From NCBI RefSeq assembly GCF_002245785.1, contig NZ_NNCE01000001.1, positions 121,769-185,768 on the forward strand: DNA of 64,000 bases. The letters run 5' to 3'. This document shows, one piece after another, positions 23,155 through 34,339 of the stretch; position 1 is the stretch's first letter, and every line of letters begins with the position of its first letter. A program made the position numbers and the translations under genes. The notes beneath the pieces were generated by a model. That model saw nothing but the letters and a program-made list of their open reading frames with translations. It was not told where the DNA came from and ran no database searches. The DNA is from Mycoplasma testudineum (GTDB lineage: Bacteria; Bacillota_I; Bacilli_A; Mycoplasmatales; Metamycoplasmataceae).

Positions 23155-23979
23155 ATGGCTGAAGATAAAAAAGTAAAAGCTACTACTAAAACTGCAACCG
23201 AAAAACCATCTCTTAAAAAGACTCCAGCAACTAAAAGCGTTGTTAAAAAAGCGGCAGCAGAAAAACCAGTAGCTAAAAAATCTGTTGCTAAAGTTGATGT
23301 TAAAATGGCTAGTGCAAGTGAAACTAAAGTCAATGTAAAAGCAGTTAAGAATGTAAAAAGCAATAAAAAAGAAATGCCAGTTCTTAAAGCAAGTCCTAGT
23401 TCAAAACTTCAATCAACTATTTTTGAAGTAGAAAAAAAATATGATCAAGCTATTTTTGATGTAATTATTTCTGAAAGAGCTTCAAGAAGACAAGCAACAC
23501 ATAAAACTAAATCTAGAGCAGAAGTATCTGGTACTGGTAAAAAACCTTTTAGACAAAAAGGAACAGGTAATGCTAGAGCCGGAACACTTAGAGCACCTCA
23601 CATGGTAGGTGGTGGAGTAGCTTTAGGACCTAAAACAAATCGTAATTACACAACTAAAGTTAATAAAGCTGTTAGACGTCATGCACTAAATAGTGCTTTA
23701 GCATATTTAAAAGATGCAAATGCAGTTATTGTTGATGATTTAAAAATGGAAAAAATTTCAACAAAAGCTTTAGTAACTAAATTAGCTTCATTTAATGCTG
23801 ATAAATTAAGAAGAGTTTTAATTATTAGTGATGATTTAAATTTATTTATGTCAGCTAGAAATTTACCATTTGTTAAAGTAACTAAAGTTACATGAATATT
23901 AATTGAAGATCTAGTTCAATCAGATGCATTAATTATTAATGAAAACGCAATTAAATACTTAGAAGGATTGGTGGGATAA
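23155..23979 (+). CDS. rplD: 50S ribosomal protein L4, with basic N-terminal extension
   Basis: 274 residues against about 205. The first 75 or so residues are a Lys/Ala/Val/Thr-rich histone-like extension with repeated KKxA/KxVAKK elements; the L4 core begins around MPVLKASPSSKL. Core motifs: KTKSRAEVSGTGKKPFRQKG and GGGVALGPKTNRNY of the exit-tunnel loop. A TGA-Trp at 23893 would truncate it in the standard code. One-base overlap with rplW. Confidence 0.96.
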
Positions 23980-24506
23980 TGAGAGTTTCAGAAGTAATAA
24001 AATCACCAATTTTAACTGAAAAAAGTTACAAAAACATGGAATTAGGAATTTACACTTTTAAAGTTGATGTTCGTACTAATAAAGTTGAAGTAGCTAAAGC
24101 TGTAGAATTTATTTTCCAAGTTAAAGTTGCAAAAGTTAACATTATTAAAGTTGAGAAAAAACCTAAAAAAGTTGGTAGATTCAGCGGATTTGTACCAAGT
24201 TACAAAAAAGCTATTGTTTATTTAGAAAAAGGTAACGTAATTAATATTTTCCCTGAAGAAGATGTTAAAGATTCAACTAGTTCAAAAGCAATTAAGAAAG
24301 ATAAAGTTGTTTCAGAAGATAAAGCTAGTGAAGCAGCTGCAAAAGCAGCAGCTAAAATTGCAGCTAAAAAAGCTGCTAATTCAAAAATAGCTGAAGAAGC
24401 AAATAAACCAGTTAGAAAAGTAGCTCCTAAAAAAACTGAAGTTACTAAAAAAAGTGTAGTAACTAAATCTAAAACAAGTAAAAGTACTAAAACCGATAGT
24501 AAGTAA
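23979..24506 (+). CDS. rplW: 50S ribosomal protein L23, with basic C-terminal extension
   Basis: 175 residues; normal L23 is about 95-100. The core (VIKSPILTEKSY, FKVDVRTNKVEVAKAVE, VKVAKVNIIKV) lies in the first 95 residues and sits at the tunnel exit where SRP and trigger factor dock. Residues about 100-175 are an Ala/Lys-rich tail (AAAKAAAKIAAKKAANSKIA) ending in Ser/Thr/Lys. The tail resembles in composition the N-terminal extension of L4 just upstream. Confidence 0.96.
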   Translation: MRVSEVIKSPILTEKSYKNMELGIYTFKVDVRTNKVEVAKAVEFIFQVKVAKVNIIKVEKKPKKVGRFSGFVPSYKKAIVYLEKGNVINIFPEEDVKDSTSSKAIKKDKVVSEDKASEAAAKAAAKIAAKKAANSKIAEEANKPVRKVAPKKTEVTKKSVVTKSKTSKSTKTDSK

Positions 24507-24554
24507 TGCTTAGAAGACAAAATGCCAAATTATTTTTAAGCAGAAAGGAAAATC

Positions 24555-25400
24555 ATGGCAATTCGTAAATTAAAACCTACGACAAATGGGCAGCGCCACA
24601 TGACAGTTCTTGATTATAAAGAGAACTTAAGTGGACACCAGCCTGAAAAATCTTTAATGGTTTTATTAAAGAAAAATTCAGGACGTAATAATGGTGGTTC
24701 AATTACGGTAAGACATAAAGGTGGAAGAGTTAAAAGATTTTACCGTTTAGTCGATTTTAAACGTAATAAAGATAACATTCCAGCAACAGTTAAGTCAATT
24801 GAATATGACCCAAACCGTTCAGCTAACATTTCATTAGTTGTTTATGCAGATGGAGAAAAAAGATATATTCTAAGTCCAAAAGGATTGCAAGTTGGACAAC
24901 AAATTATTTCAGGAAATGATGCAGATATTATTGTAGGTAACGCGCTTCCTTTAATTAAAATTCCTGAAGGAACTAACATTCACAATATTGAAATGCAACC
25001 TGGTGGTGGAGCAATTATTGCTCGTTCAGCTGGTTCATATGCACAAATTCTAGGGCGTGAAGAAGGTGAAAAATACACAATTTTACGTCTTAAATCTGGT
25101 GAAGTAAGAAAAATTCTTTCATCATGTCGAGCAACAATTGGTGTTGTTGGAAATGAAGAACACGGATTAGTTTCTATTGGTAAAGCTGGAAGAAACCGTA
25201 AAAAAGGAATTAGACCAACAGTTCGTGGTTCAGTTATGAACCCTGTTGATCACCCTCATGGTGGAGGAGAAGGTAAACAACCTATCGGTCGTAAAGCTCC
25301 TTTAACTCCGTGAGGTAAAAAAGCTCTCGGGGTAAAAACAAGAAGCAAAAAGAAAAATTCGAATAAATTAATTATTCGTCGTCGAAAGGATAGTAAATAA
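24555..25400 (+). CDS. rplB: 50S ribosomal protein L2
   Basis: 281 residues. L2 supports subunit joining and the peptidyl-transferase centre. Motifs: [19 protein letters not shown], and [13 protein letters not shown], which holds the conserved His region. A TGA at 25311 is Trp in PWGKK. RBS AAAGGAAAAT before ATG 24555; shares one base with rpsS. Confidence 0.97.
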
Positions 25401-25675
25401 TGGGTAGATCACTTAAAAAAGGTCCATTTGCTGATGATCATTTACTTAAAAAAGTTGATGCAGCAATTGAATCAAAAAGCAAAAAACCAATTAAGACATG
25501 AAGTCGACGTTCAACAATTTTTCCAAGTTTTGTAAACTTAACTTTCCAAGTTCACAATGGTAAAGACTTTGTTAATGTCTTTGTTACTGATGACATGGTT
25601 GGACACAAATTAGGAGAATTTGCACCTACAAGAACATATAGCGGCCACGGTGATGATAAAGGTAAGAAAAAATAA
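25400..25675 (+). CDS. rpsS: 30S ribosomal protein S19
   Basis: 91 residues, normal length. [19 protein letters not shown] start, [12 protein letters not shown], and [18 protein letters not shown] end are typical. Contains one TGA-Trp, so it is split and easily missed in the standard code. One-base overlaps on both sides. Confidence 0.96.
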
Positions 25676-26007
25676 TGGAAGCAGTAGCAATATTAAAAAC
25701 CTACAGAATTAGTTCTCAAAAAGCTAATTTAGTAGCAAGATTATTTAGAAACAAAACCGTAGCACAAGCAATTGTTATTTTAGAAAATACAAATAAAAAA
25801 GCCGCACCTGTATTTTTAAAATTAATTAATTCAGCAGTTGCTAATGCAGTAACTAATCACGGACTTGACGCTTCAAAATTAGTTATTTCAAATGTAATGG
25901 TTAATGAAGGACCAACATTAAAAAGATTTCAACCTCACTCTCAAGGTAGAGCAACTAGAATTTTAAAAAGAACTTCACACCTAAGTGTGTATGTAAAGGA
26001 ATTATAA
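25675..26007 (+). CDS. rplV: 50S ribosomal protein L22
   Basis: 110 residues, normal length. The C-terminal hairpin that lines the exit tunnel, [18 protein letters not shown], is present. No tail extension, unlike L22 in some mycoplasmas. ATG 25675 shares its first base with the rpsS stop. Confidence 0.96.
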   Translation: MEAVAILKTYRISSQKANLVARLFRNKTVAQAIVILENTNKKAAPVFLKLINSAVANAVTNHGLDASKLVISNVMVNEGPTLKRFQPHSQGRATRILKRTSHLSVYVKEL

Positions 26008-26010
26008 TTT

Positions 26011-26679
26011 ATGGGACAAAAAGTTAATCCAAATGGGTTCCGTTACGGAATTACTAAAGAACGTAACTCAATTTGATACGCAGATAAAAAAGACTTTGGA
26101 AACCAATTAGTTGAAGATCAAAAAATTTACAATTTCTTTGAAAAATTAACTAGACAATTTCAAATTGCTAAAGTTGAAATCAAAAGACAATTAGACAAAA
26201 TCACAGTTATTGTTCACTCAGCACGTAGAGGAGCTATTCTTGGTCAAGACGGAAAAAGCTTAGATGAGTTAAAAACAAAACTTGAAAAAACTGTTAAAAA
26301 CAGAAAAGTAAAAATTGCAATCGATGTTAGAAATGTTGAAGATGTGAATTTATCAGCTAAATTAGTTGCTGAACAAATTGCAACAGATTTAGAAAATCGT
26401 CGTCCATTTAGAACAGCACAAAAATTTGCAATTAGAAATACTTTAAAAGCTGGAGCAAAAGGAATTAAAACAGCAGTTTCAGGAAGACTTAATGGAGTTG
26501 ATATGGCTCGTAAAGAAGGTTATTCTGAAGGTGAAATGAAATTGCATACTTTAAGACAAAATGTAGATTATGCAACTGCAACAGCGCGAACAACATATGG
26601 AGCTATTGGAGTTAAAGTTTGAATTTCATTAGGCGACATAAGTGACGAGGTGAAACATGTTACAACCGAAAAGAACTAA
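26011..26679 (+). CDS. rpsC: 30S ribosomal protein S3
   Basis: 222 residues. [20 protein letters not shown] at the start, the KH domain ([19 protein letters not shown]) and the C-terminal [12 protein letters not shown] and [11 protein letters not shown] segments are typical; S3 helps form the mRNA entry helicase site. Two TGA-Trp codons. It overlaps rplP by 23 nt, the longest overlap in the operon. Confidence 0.96.
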
Positions 26680-27085
26680 ACACCGTAAAGTATTTAGAAT
26701 TAGACATGACAAGCGTGTAGCCCAAAGAGGAAACAAAGTAAGCTTTGGTGAATTTGGTTTACAAGCAGAAACAAGTGCATGAATTACTGCTAGACAAATT
26801 GAATCAGCCAGAATAGCTGCTACAAGAAGAATGGGTCGTGAAGGACAAGTTTTCATTAGAATTTTCCCTCACTTTTCAAAAACTTCTAAGCCTATTGGAG
26901 TTCGTATGGGTTCTGGTAAAGGTAATCCTGAAAAATGAATCGCAGTTGTTAAAGCACAAACAATGATGTTTGAAGTAAACGGAGTTAGTGAAGCAATAGC
27001 TCGTGATGCTTTAAGATTAGCTGGACACAAATTACCAGTTAAATGAAAAATTGTTGAAAAAACAAAAAGTAGTGAGGTAGCTTAA
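26657..27085 (+). CDS. rplP: 50S ribosomal protein L16
   Basis: 142 residues, normal length. [15 protein letters not shown] start and [20 protein letters not shown] are diagnostic of L16, which contacts the A-site tRNA. Start ATG 26657 lies inside the 3' end of rpsC with GACGAGGTG upstream. Three TGA-Trp codons hide it in the standard code. Confidence 0.96.
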
Positions 27086-27279
27086 TGAAATACAAAGACA
27101 TAGTTGGCAAAAATGAAGTTGAACTAAACCAAATGTTAATTGATTTTAAAGCTGAATTATTTACTTTAAGATTTAAAAACTCAACTGGACAATTAGATCA
27201 AACACATAAAATTGCTTCAATTCGAAAAGACATTGCAAAAGTTCTTACAGCTTTAGCACAAATTAAAGGAGCACAATAA
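27085..27279 (+). CDS. rpmC: 50S ribosomal protein L29
   Basis: 64 residues, the standard bacterial length, two antiparallel helices ([39 protein letters not shown]). Unlike L29 in several mycoplasmas it has no long C-terminal tail. One-base overlap with both neighbours. Confidence 0.95.
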   Translation: MKYKDIVGKNEVELNQMLIDFKAELFTLRFKNSTGQLDQTHKIASIRKDIAKVLTALAQIKGAQ

Positions 27280-27554
27280 TGGAAAGAAATAGTCGTAAAA
27301 CATTAGAAGGTATTGTTACCCGTGCTTTTGATGCTGAAAAAAATCGTAAAACTGTAACTGTAACTGTTGATATTTACAAAAAACATGCACTTTATTCAAA
27401 AAGATATAAATCATCTAAAAAATTCCAAGTTCATGATGAAAAAAATGAAGCTCGTGAAGGTGATTTTGTAAGAATTATGGAATCAAGACCTTTAAGTGCA
27501 ACTAAAAGATTTAGATTAATCAAAATCTTAGAAACTGCAAAGGCTGGTGAATAA
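27279..27554 (+). CDS. rpsQ: 30S ribosomal protein S17
   Basis: 91 residues. OB-fold protein binding 16S rRNA near helix 11. [20 protein letters not shown] and [20 protein letters not shown] are the family signature. Directly overlaps rpmC and rplN by one base. Confidence 0.95.
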   Translation: MERNSRKTLEGIVTRAFDAEKNRKTVTVTVDIYKKHALYSKRYKSSKKFQVHDEKNEAREGDFVRIMESRPLSATKRFRLIKILETAKAGE

Positions 27555-27922
27555 TGTTACAGGAATTAAGTAGAGCTCGTGTAGCAGATAATTCTGGAGC
27601 TAAAGAAGTAGGAATCATCAGAAATCTAGGTGGTTCAATTAAGAAAAAATCTTCAATTGGTGACATCGTAGTTGTTTCAGTTAAAAAAGCAGCACCTAAT
27701 TCAGTTGTTAAAAAAGGACAAGTTCTTAAAGCTGTTATTGTTCGTACAAAATACGGAATCAGACGTGAAAGTGGTACACACATTAGATTTGATGATAATG
27801 CAGTAGTGTTAATCAAAGATGATAAAAGTCCACGTGGAACTCGTGTTTTTGGACCTGTAGCTAGAGAATTAAAAGATAAAGGTTATGCCAAAATTGTTTC
27901 ATTGGCAACCGAGGTATTATAG
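27554..27922 (+). CDS. rplN: 50S ribosomal protein L14
   Basis: 122 residues. [20 protein letters not shown] start, [40 protein letters not shown] and [19 protein letters not shown] are all canonical L14 segments. L14 lies at the subunit interface. Confidence 0.97.
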   Translation: MLQELSRARVADNSGAKEVGIIRNLGGSIKKKSSIGDIVVVSVKKAAPNSVVKKGQVLKAVIVRTKYGIRRESGTHIRFDDNAVVLIKDDKSPRGTRVFGPVARELKDKGYAKIVSLATEVL

Positions 27923-27930
27923 GAGAGGTT

Positions 27931-28272
27931 ATGGCATTTAAAACTAAGTTAAGAAAAAATGATGAAGTTATTGTTATAGCTGGATCTGAAAAAGGTAAAA
28001 GAGGTCAAATTTTACGTTTTGATTCTAAAAACAATCGTGTAGTTGTTAAAGGTGTTAATGTTGTAACTAAACACGTTAAACCAAATCAAGAAAATCAAAA
28101 AGGTGGTTTAGAAACTTTTGAAGCACCAATTAGTATTTCAAATGTTTCTTTAGCAACTACTAAAGGTAAAAACGCAACAAGCGAACACACAAGACTTGCT
28201 TACCAATTAAAAACAAGTAACGGTAAAACAGTTAAAACAAGAATTTCAACAAAAACAGGAAAGGCAGTTTAG
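27931..28272 (+). CDS. rplX: 50S ribosomal protein L24
   Basis: 113 residues. KOW motif KLRKNDEVIVIAGSEKGKRG and GVNVVTKHVKPNQENQKGG identify L24, an assembly initiator at the tunnel exit side. RBS AGGAGAGG before ATG 27931. Confidence 0.96.
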   Translation: MAFKTKLRKNDEVIVIAGSEKGKRGQILRFDSKNNRVVVKGVNVVTKHVKPNQENQKGGLETFEAPISISNVSLATTKGKNATSEHTRLAYQLKTSNGKTVKTRISTKTGKAV

Positions 28273-28275
28273 AAA

Positions 28276-28830
28276 ATGGCACAAAGTATGTTAAAAACAA
28301 AATACATTGAAACAGTTAAAGCTGCTTTAATGGAAGAATTTAAATTCAAAAGTGTAATGCAAATTCCTAAAATTGAAAAAATTGTTTTAAATATGACAGC
28401 AGGTAGAGAAGTTACTAACTCAAAAGCTATTGAAGAAGTTATGAAAGAAATGACTTTAATTGCTAACCAAAAACCAACTACTACTGTTGCTAAAAAATCT
28501 TTAGCTTCATGAAAATTACGTGAAGGAATGCCTATGGGTGCAAAAGTTACTTTACGTGGAGATAAAATGTGAGCTTTTTTAGATAAATTAGTAAACGTTG
28601 CTATTCCTAGAATTAGAGATTTTAGAGGATTAAATCCTAAATCATTTGATACATTCGGAAATTATTCATTAGGTATTGCTGAAGAAATCATTTTCCCAGA
28701 AATAGAATTTGATAAAATTAGAAAAATTAAAGGGCTAGACGTTATTATTGTTACTTCAACAAATGATAAAGTTGCTGCTTTAAGTATGTTAAAAGGCTTA
28801 GGTTTACCTTTTGCCAAAGGGGGTAATTAA
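28276..28830 (+). CDS. rplE: 50S ribosomal protein L5
   Basis: 184 residues. L5 binds 5S rRNA in the central protuberance. [36 protein letters not shown] and [20 protein letters not shown] are typical. Two TGA-Trp codons split it in the standard code. Confidence 0.96.
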
Positions 28831-29015
28831 TGGCCAGAACAGCCTTAAAAGAAAAAGCGAAACTTCACCCTAAATTTTCAACTAGACAATACACAAGATG
28901 TCAATTATGTGGACGTCCTCATTCAGTTTTAAGAAAATTTAAAATTTGTAGAATATGTTTTAGAAATTTAGCTCATGAAGGTAAAATTCCTGGAGTTAAG
29001 AAAGCGAGTTGATAA
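28830..29015 (+). CDS. rpsZ: 30S ribosomal protein S14, zinc-binding short form
   Basis: 61 residues, the short type Z form. Zinc ligands CQLC and CRIC are both present, and the end reads [11 protein letters not shown] with the Trp encoded by TGA right before the TAA stop. Retention of all four Cys implies Zn dependence. Confidence 0.95.
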
Positions 29016-29017
29016 TT

Positions 29018-29416
29018 ATGGCAATCATTATAGATCCTATTGCAGATATGTTAGTGCGTATTAAAAATGCATTTAAACGTAAACACAAAACTGTAGAAAT
29101 TCCATTTTCATCAATTAAACAAAGAATTTTAGAAATCATGACTAAAGAAGGATTTATCAACGGTTATACAGTTGAAAATTCAGGTGTAGATAAAAAAGTT
29201 GTTGTTGATTTAAAATATAAAGGTTCAACTAGCGCAATCTTTGACTTAAAAAGAGTTTCAAAACCATCTTTAAGAGTTTATGTTAAAGCTGAAGAAGTTC
29301 CTACTGTATTAAACGGTTTTGGATTGGCAATTTTGTCAACTTCAAAAGGTATTTTGACCGATAAAGAAGCACGAAGGGAAAAAGTAGGTGGTGAAGTAAT
29401 CGCCTACATCTGATAA
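29018..29416 (+). CDS. rpsH: 30S ribosomal protein S8
   Basis: 132 residues. [20 protein letters not shown] start and GGEVIAYIW end (final Trp by TGA) are typical. S8 nucleates the 30S central domain and represses the spc operon in other bacteria. ATG 29018 preferred over the upstream TTG 29009, which lies inside rpsZ. Confidence 0.96.
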
Positions 29417-29418
29417 GT

Positions 29419-29961
29419 ATGTCAAGAGTCGGTAAGAGAATAATAACTATACCTCAAGGTGTTGAATTTAATTTAACTAAAGAAAATTTCTTAACTGTTA
29501 AAGGACCTTTAGGTCAATTACAATTCCAATTTTCAGATTTAATTGTTATTAAAAATGAAAATAATCAAGTTACAACTGAAAGAGTTAATGAACTAAAACA
29601 TACCAAACAATTACACGGAACTACTAATGCTTTAATTGCTAACATGGTTCATGGTGTATCTAAAGGTTATGAAATCAAATTAATAATCGAAGGTGTTGGA
29701 TATAAAGCTGCTTTAAAAGGTCAAGAACTAGAAGTAGCTGCTGGATATTCACATTTAGTTAATTTAACTATTCCACAAGGTTTAACTATTGAAGTACCAA
29801 AACCTGTTAACATTAGTGTTAAAGGAATTGATAAGCAAATTGTTGGTCAATTTGCTGCAAACATTCGAAAAATCAGACCTGCAAGTCCTTATTCAGGAAA
29901 AGGTATTAGATACGAAGGTGAAAAAGTACGAAGAAAAGAAGGGAAAAAAGCTTCTAAGTAA
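29419..29961 (+). CDS. rplF: 50S ribosomal protein L6
   Basis: 180 residues, normal length. MSRVGKRIITIPQGVEF start, LIIEGVGYKAALKGQELEV, and SPYSGKGIRYEGEKVRRKEG end are diagnostic. Two nucleotides separate it from rpsH. Confidence 0.97.
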   Translation: MSRVGKRIITIPQGVEFNLTKENFLTVKGPLGQLQFQFSDLIVIKNENNQVTTERVNELKHTKQLHGTTNALIANMVHGVSKGYEIKLIIEGVGYKAALKGQELEVAAGYSHLVNLTIPQGLTIEVPKPVNISVKGIDKQIVGQFAANIRKIRPASPYSGKGIRYEGEKVRRKEGKKASK

Positions 29962-29970
29962 GCATAAATT

Positions 29971-30327
29971 ATGGCAAATAAATCACGTAATCAAGCACGT
30001 CTTAAAAAACATTTGAAGCTACGCAGTCGCATCAGCGGAACTGCTGAACGCCCTCGTCTAAGTGTTTTTAGAAGTCACAAAAATTTTACAGCTCAAGTTA
30101 TTGACGATACAATTGGTCACACTTTAGTTGGAGTTTCAACATCTAAAAAAGGTGATAATTCATATAATGGAAATATTGCTTCTGCCCAAAAAATCGCAAA
30201 AGAATTAGCGACAAAAATGAAAAAAGCAAAAATCAACAAAATTGTTTTTGATAGATCTGGATATTTATATCACGGTAGAGTTAAAGCTTTTGCAGAAGTA
30301 CTTAGAGCGGAAGGAATTGAATTTTAA
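29971..30327 (+). CDS. rplR: 50S ribosomal protein L18
   Basis: 118 residues. [20 protein letters not shown] and [20 protein letters not shown] match L18, a 5S rRNA binder. Shares its last base with rpsE. Confidence 0.96.
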   Translation: MANKSRNQARLKKHLKLRSRISGTAERPRLSVFRSHKNFTAQVIDDTIGHTLVGVSTSKKGDNSYNGNIASAQKIAKELATKMKKAKINKIVFDRSGYLYHGRVKAFAEVLRAEGIEF

Positions 30328-31064
30328 TGAGCGAAACTAAAAAAGTAAACCAATCAGGTGTTGCTGGAGTAACTAAAAAAAGATCATACGAACCAAAAAT
30401 GCGTGGTACAAATGATTTAAGTGAAAAACGCAAAAATATTAGAATTCAAAACGATAGTAAAGTTAATGCAAATGATGCTTCAACTGATACACAAGAATTT
30501 GAAATTAGTAAATCAAGAGCTAAAAGATCAAAAGGTCCAAGAAAATTCAATAAAAAACCTGCTAAACCAGTAAGTGAATTTGAAGAAAGACTTTTAGATA
30601 TTGCTAGAGTTACAACTGTTGTTAAAGGTGGAAGAAGATTTAGTTTCTCTGCTTTTGTAATTGTTGGTAATAAAAAAGGAAAAGTTGGTTTTGGACACGG
30701 TAAAGCTAATGAAGTTCCTGAAGCAATTAAAAAAGCTGTTAGAGATGCACAAAATCATTTAATTACAGTTCCAATTATTAATCGTTCAACTGTTCCTCAT
30801 GATAGTGACGGAAAATACTTATCTTCAAAAGTATTATTAAAACCTGCTCCAAAAGGAAAAGGAATTATTGCGTCTGGAACAATTAGAGCAGTTACAGAAC
30901 TAGCTGGATACACAGACATTGTTTCAAAATCATACGGTTCAAGAAGCAAAATGAATACAGCTAAAGCAACATTCAGAGCATTAGAAAAAATGCGTACTGC
31001 TGAAGAAATTGCTGCCTTAAGAGACGTCAACGTTGAGGCATTAAATTCAAAAGTAGCTAAATAA
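30327..31064 (+). CDS. rpsE: 30S ribosomal protein S5, with basic N-terminal extension
   Basis: 245 residues; the usual length is about 165. The first 80 residues are Lys/Arg/Ser-rich ([20 protein letters not shown]) and lack a counterpart in E. coli. The core follows: [40 protein letters not shown], and [17 protein letters not shown]5 acts in decoding fidelity and mRNA unwinding, and N-terminal S5 extensions are known in mycoplasmas. Confidence 0.96.
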   Translation: MSETKKVNQSGVAGVTKKRSYEPKMRGTNDLSEKRKNIRIQNDSKVNANDASTDTQEFEISKSRAKRSKGPRKFNKKPAKPVSEFEERLLDIARVTTVVKGGRRFSFSAFVIVGNKKGKVGFGHGKANEVPEAIKKAVRDAQNHLITVPIINRSTVPHDSDGKYLSSKVLLKPAPKGKGIIASGTIRAVTELAGYTDIVSKSYGSRSKMNTAKATFRALEKMRTAEEIAALRDVNVEALNSKVAK

Positions 31065-31077
31065 GTAGGGAGATAAA

Positions 31078-31515
31078 ATGATTAAATTACATGAATTAAA
31101 ACCTACCCCTGGTTCACGCAAGGAAAAACACCGTAAAGGTCGTGGTCATGCTGCTGGAAAAGGGAAACAAGCCGGAAAAGGGCAATCTGGTCAAGCTAAA
31201 AGAAGCGGTACAAAAATCGGTTTCGAAGGGGGACAAAACCCTTGATACAGAAGATTACCTAAAAGAGGATTTAACAATGTTAATCATGTTGAATATCAAG
31301 TTGTAAATCTTGATGTTTTAAATGAAAGATTTGATGCAAATACAGTTGTTGATATTGAATTATTAGTTCAAGAACGTCTTGCAAATAAAACTTTACCTGT
31401 TAAAGTTCTTGCTAGAGGTAAAATTGAAAAACCATTAACTTTGAAAGTTCACAGTGCTTCTTCAAGTGCTATTAAAGCAATTGAAGCAGCCGGAGGTAAG
31501 GTAGAGGTTATCTAA
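31078..31515 (+). CDS. rplO: 50S ribosomal protein L15
   Basis: 145 residues. [20 protein letters not shown] start, [18 protein letters not shown] (Trp by TGA) and [12 protein letters not shown] end are typical. GGGAGAT before ATG 31078. Last ribosomal gene before secY. Confidence 0.96.
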
Positions 31516-31516
31516 C

Positions 31517-32932
31517 ATGAAAGGATTACGAAGAATCTTCGAATCCTTTTCATTATTTTTTGCAGAAAAGTTTTTTCATTTAAAAAAGTGATTTGTAAAT
31601 TTTTGATCAGAAAAAATTATTACTAAAAAAGTAATTTTAACTTTGTTTTTAATTTCAATATTTGTTATTGCAGGAACTATTACAGCACCATTTGTAATTT
31701 TGAATCCTGCTAATAACTTAGATAATATTCCATTTTTTAGTGTGCTAAATTTAGTTGGAGGCGGTGGATTAAGACAATTCAGTATTATGTCACTAGGGAT
31801 TCAACCTTTTATTACTGCATCTTTAGTAATGACAATATTACAATCAAGACTTTTCCCGCCTTTACATAGGCTTTCAAAAAGCGGTCCATTAGGCAGAAGA
31901 AAAATAAATATTATAACTAGAGCTTTATCAATTTTAGTAGCTTATCCACAATCATTAGTTTTAACTCAAACATTAACTAGAAATAATGGAATTGTTACTT
32001 TTGCTCCTGGTCAAGGAACAATTGTTAATATTTATGTTTTATTACCATTAATGTTAACGGGCGGAGCTATGTTTGCTGTGTTTTTAGGTGAAACAATTAC
32101 TGATAAAGGTGTTGGTAATGGTACTAGTTTACTAATTTTTGCCGGAATCGCAAGTGGATTACCAACTCAATTTCAAAACGCTTACAATACCATATTAGGT
32201 ATTGATCAAGGCTCAATATTTACTGGAGTCTTAAGTTTCATAATCTATTTAGTAGCTTATTTACTTTTACTTTTCATTATGACACTTGTAAATTTAGGCG
32301 AAAGAAAAATCCCAATTCAACAAGTAGGAGCTGGTTTAAGTAGAAATGAAGCTGAAATGGGTTCACTACCAATTAAAGTAAATCCGGCCGGAATCATGCC
32401 TGTTATTTTTGCAAACATTGTTCTATCATTTCCGCAATTAATTTCAGGATTGCTTGATCCTAATACTTCTGTAGTAAGAAATTGAATTGAAAATAATTTT
32501 ACTTTTACTAGTCCAATTGGTTTAAGTGCATTAATAATAATTACATTTATATTCTCAATTTTTATGGGTCTGCAACAATCAAAAGTTGATCGTATCACAG
32601 AAGATTTTGGAAAAAATGGAACTTTTATTCCCGGCTTAAGACCTGGTGAAGAAACTGAAGATTATTTAATTGATGTTGTACTTAGACTTTCACTTTTTAG
32701 TGCATTTTATTTATCAATAATAGTTGGAATGCAATATGTAATGATAATTGCAGGTGTTCCGCCTCAAGTTGCTTTTGGTGGAACCGGAATGATGATTCTT
32801 GTATCTGTTTCATTAGAAACATTAGATCAAATTTCAGCAAGAAGAAAAACTACAAACTTAAGTAGAACAAGTAAAAAAACTCGTCAAGCTTCCGAAAATG
32901 AAGCTAATTTAAAAGATGGAGTATTATGATAA
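31517..32932 (+). CDS. secY: Protein translocase subunit SecY
   Basis: 471 residues, ten membrane helices. Channel core of the Sec translocon that exports lipoproteins and inserts membrane proteins. FSIMSLGIQPFITASLVMT (plug/TM2), GTSLLIFAGIASGLP, and NLGERKIPIQQVGAG (cytoplasmic loop) are diagnostic. Starts 1 nt after rplO; four or more TGA-Trp codons, including the last residue, so the true stop is TAA at 32930. Overlaps adk by 7 nt. Its partner SecG is encoded at 40283. Confidence 0.95.
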
Positions 32933-33576
32933 AAAAAATTATTATTTTTGGACCTCCCGGTGTTGGTAAAGGAACTTTAGCTAAAGAAATTGAAAAGCAA
33001 TTTCATTATGAACATATTTCTACTGGAAACATTTTCCGTGAAGAAATAAAAAAAGAATCAGATCTAGGAATTAAACTAAAACAAATTGTTGAAAGCGGTG
33101 CTTATGTTCAAGATTCAATTACAAATGAAATTGTTAAAAATAAATTAACTGAACTAAACGAAAATAATTCTGCATTTATATTAGATGGCTATCCACGAAC
33201 TTCTAGTCAAGTTGAATATTTATTTTCAATAGATAATCCTAAAGATTATCAAGTTTGAAATTTAAATGCAGCTGAAGAAGTTATTTTACAAAGACTAAGT
33301 GGTAGAAGAGATTGTTTATTATGTAAACGCCAATACCATGTTAGTTTTAAAAAACCAAAAGTAGCAGAAAAATGTGATTTTGATAATTCAACATTAAATC
33401 AAAGAGCAGATGATAAACCTGAAGCAATTAAAAAAAGACTAGATATCTATGCTAGGGAAACTGAATCATTGATAAAATTATTAAATCAAAAAACTACAGT
33501 AATTGATATTGATGCTAATTCAAATCCAGAAACAGTTTTTCAAGATACTATCAAAAAGGTAAATTTTGGCAACTAA
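32926..33576 (+). CDS. adk: Adenylate kinase, zinc-lid type
   Basis: 216 residues; converts ATP and AMP to two ADP. P-loop FGPPGVGKGT at residues 6-15, AMP-binding LDGYPRTSSQ, and the LID with CLLC ... KCDFD, i.e. three Cys and one Asp as zinc ligands, a Gram-positive-type lid. One TGA-Trp at 33256. Coupled start inside the end of secY. Confidence 0.95.
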
Positions 33577-34339
33577 ATCGATTTGAATTAAAACTAGTCA
33601 AGAAATAAATATAATTACTGAAGCTGCTCAAATCCTGGCAGATGTTAAACAAATTGTTTATGACAACGTAAGGCCAGGTATTTCGATAAAAGATCTGGAT
33701 ACAATTGCTTTTAGCGAAATAATAAAAAGAAATGCCGAACCTAATTTTTTAGGTTATCAAGGCTTTAGTGCAAGCATTTGTGCTTCACTAAATGAAGAAT
33801 TGATCCACGGAGTACCTAATGATAGAATCTTAAAAGAAGAAGATTTAATATCAATAGATATGGGACTTCGCTATAAAGGTTATAATGTTGATTCAGCATT
33901 TACAAAAAGTGTTGGTTCAAAACCAAATTTAGAAAATGAATTTTTAATAGAAGTTGCTCAAGAAAGTTTTAAAGCAGGTTTAAATGCAATTAAAAAAGGT
34001 GCAACAATTGGCGATATAGGTAAAGCAATAGGAGCTTATATAAAAAGCAGAAATTGTTTTACACCAAGTGAATTTTCAGGACATGGAATTGGTAAAGATT
34101 TACATGAACGACCTTTTATTATGAATTTTGATGATAAACATAATTTAGATAAAAATCTAAAGATTGCTAACAATATGGTTTTATGTATTGAACCAATGAT
34201 TTTGCAAGATAATAATAAAATCAAAATTCTCGAAGATGGTTGAACAGTAGTAGCAGCTAGTGGCAAAAAAGCAAGCCATTATGAACATACTATTTTAATT
34301 AAAGATTACAAACCCATCATACTTACGAAAGGAATTTAA
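33566..34339 (+). CDS. map: Methionine aminopeptidase type I
   Basis: 257 residues; removes the initiator Met. Metal ligands are visible in order: [15 protein letters not shown] (two Asp), [10 protein letters not shown] (His), CIEPM (Glu) and SHYEHT (Glu). The start is TTG 33566 with AAAGGT 6 nt upstream, overlapping adk by 11 nt; no in-frame ATG precedes conserved sequence. TGA-Trp at 33584 and 34241. One-base overlap with infA. Confidence 0.93.
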
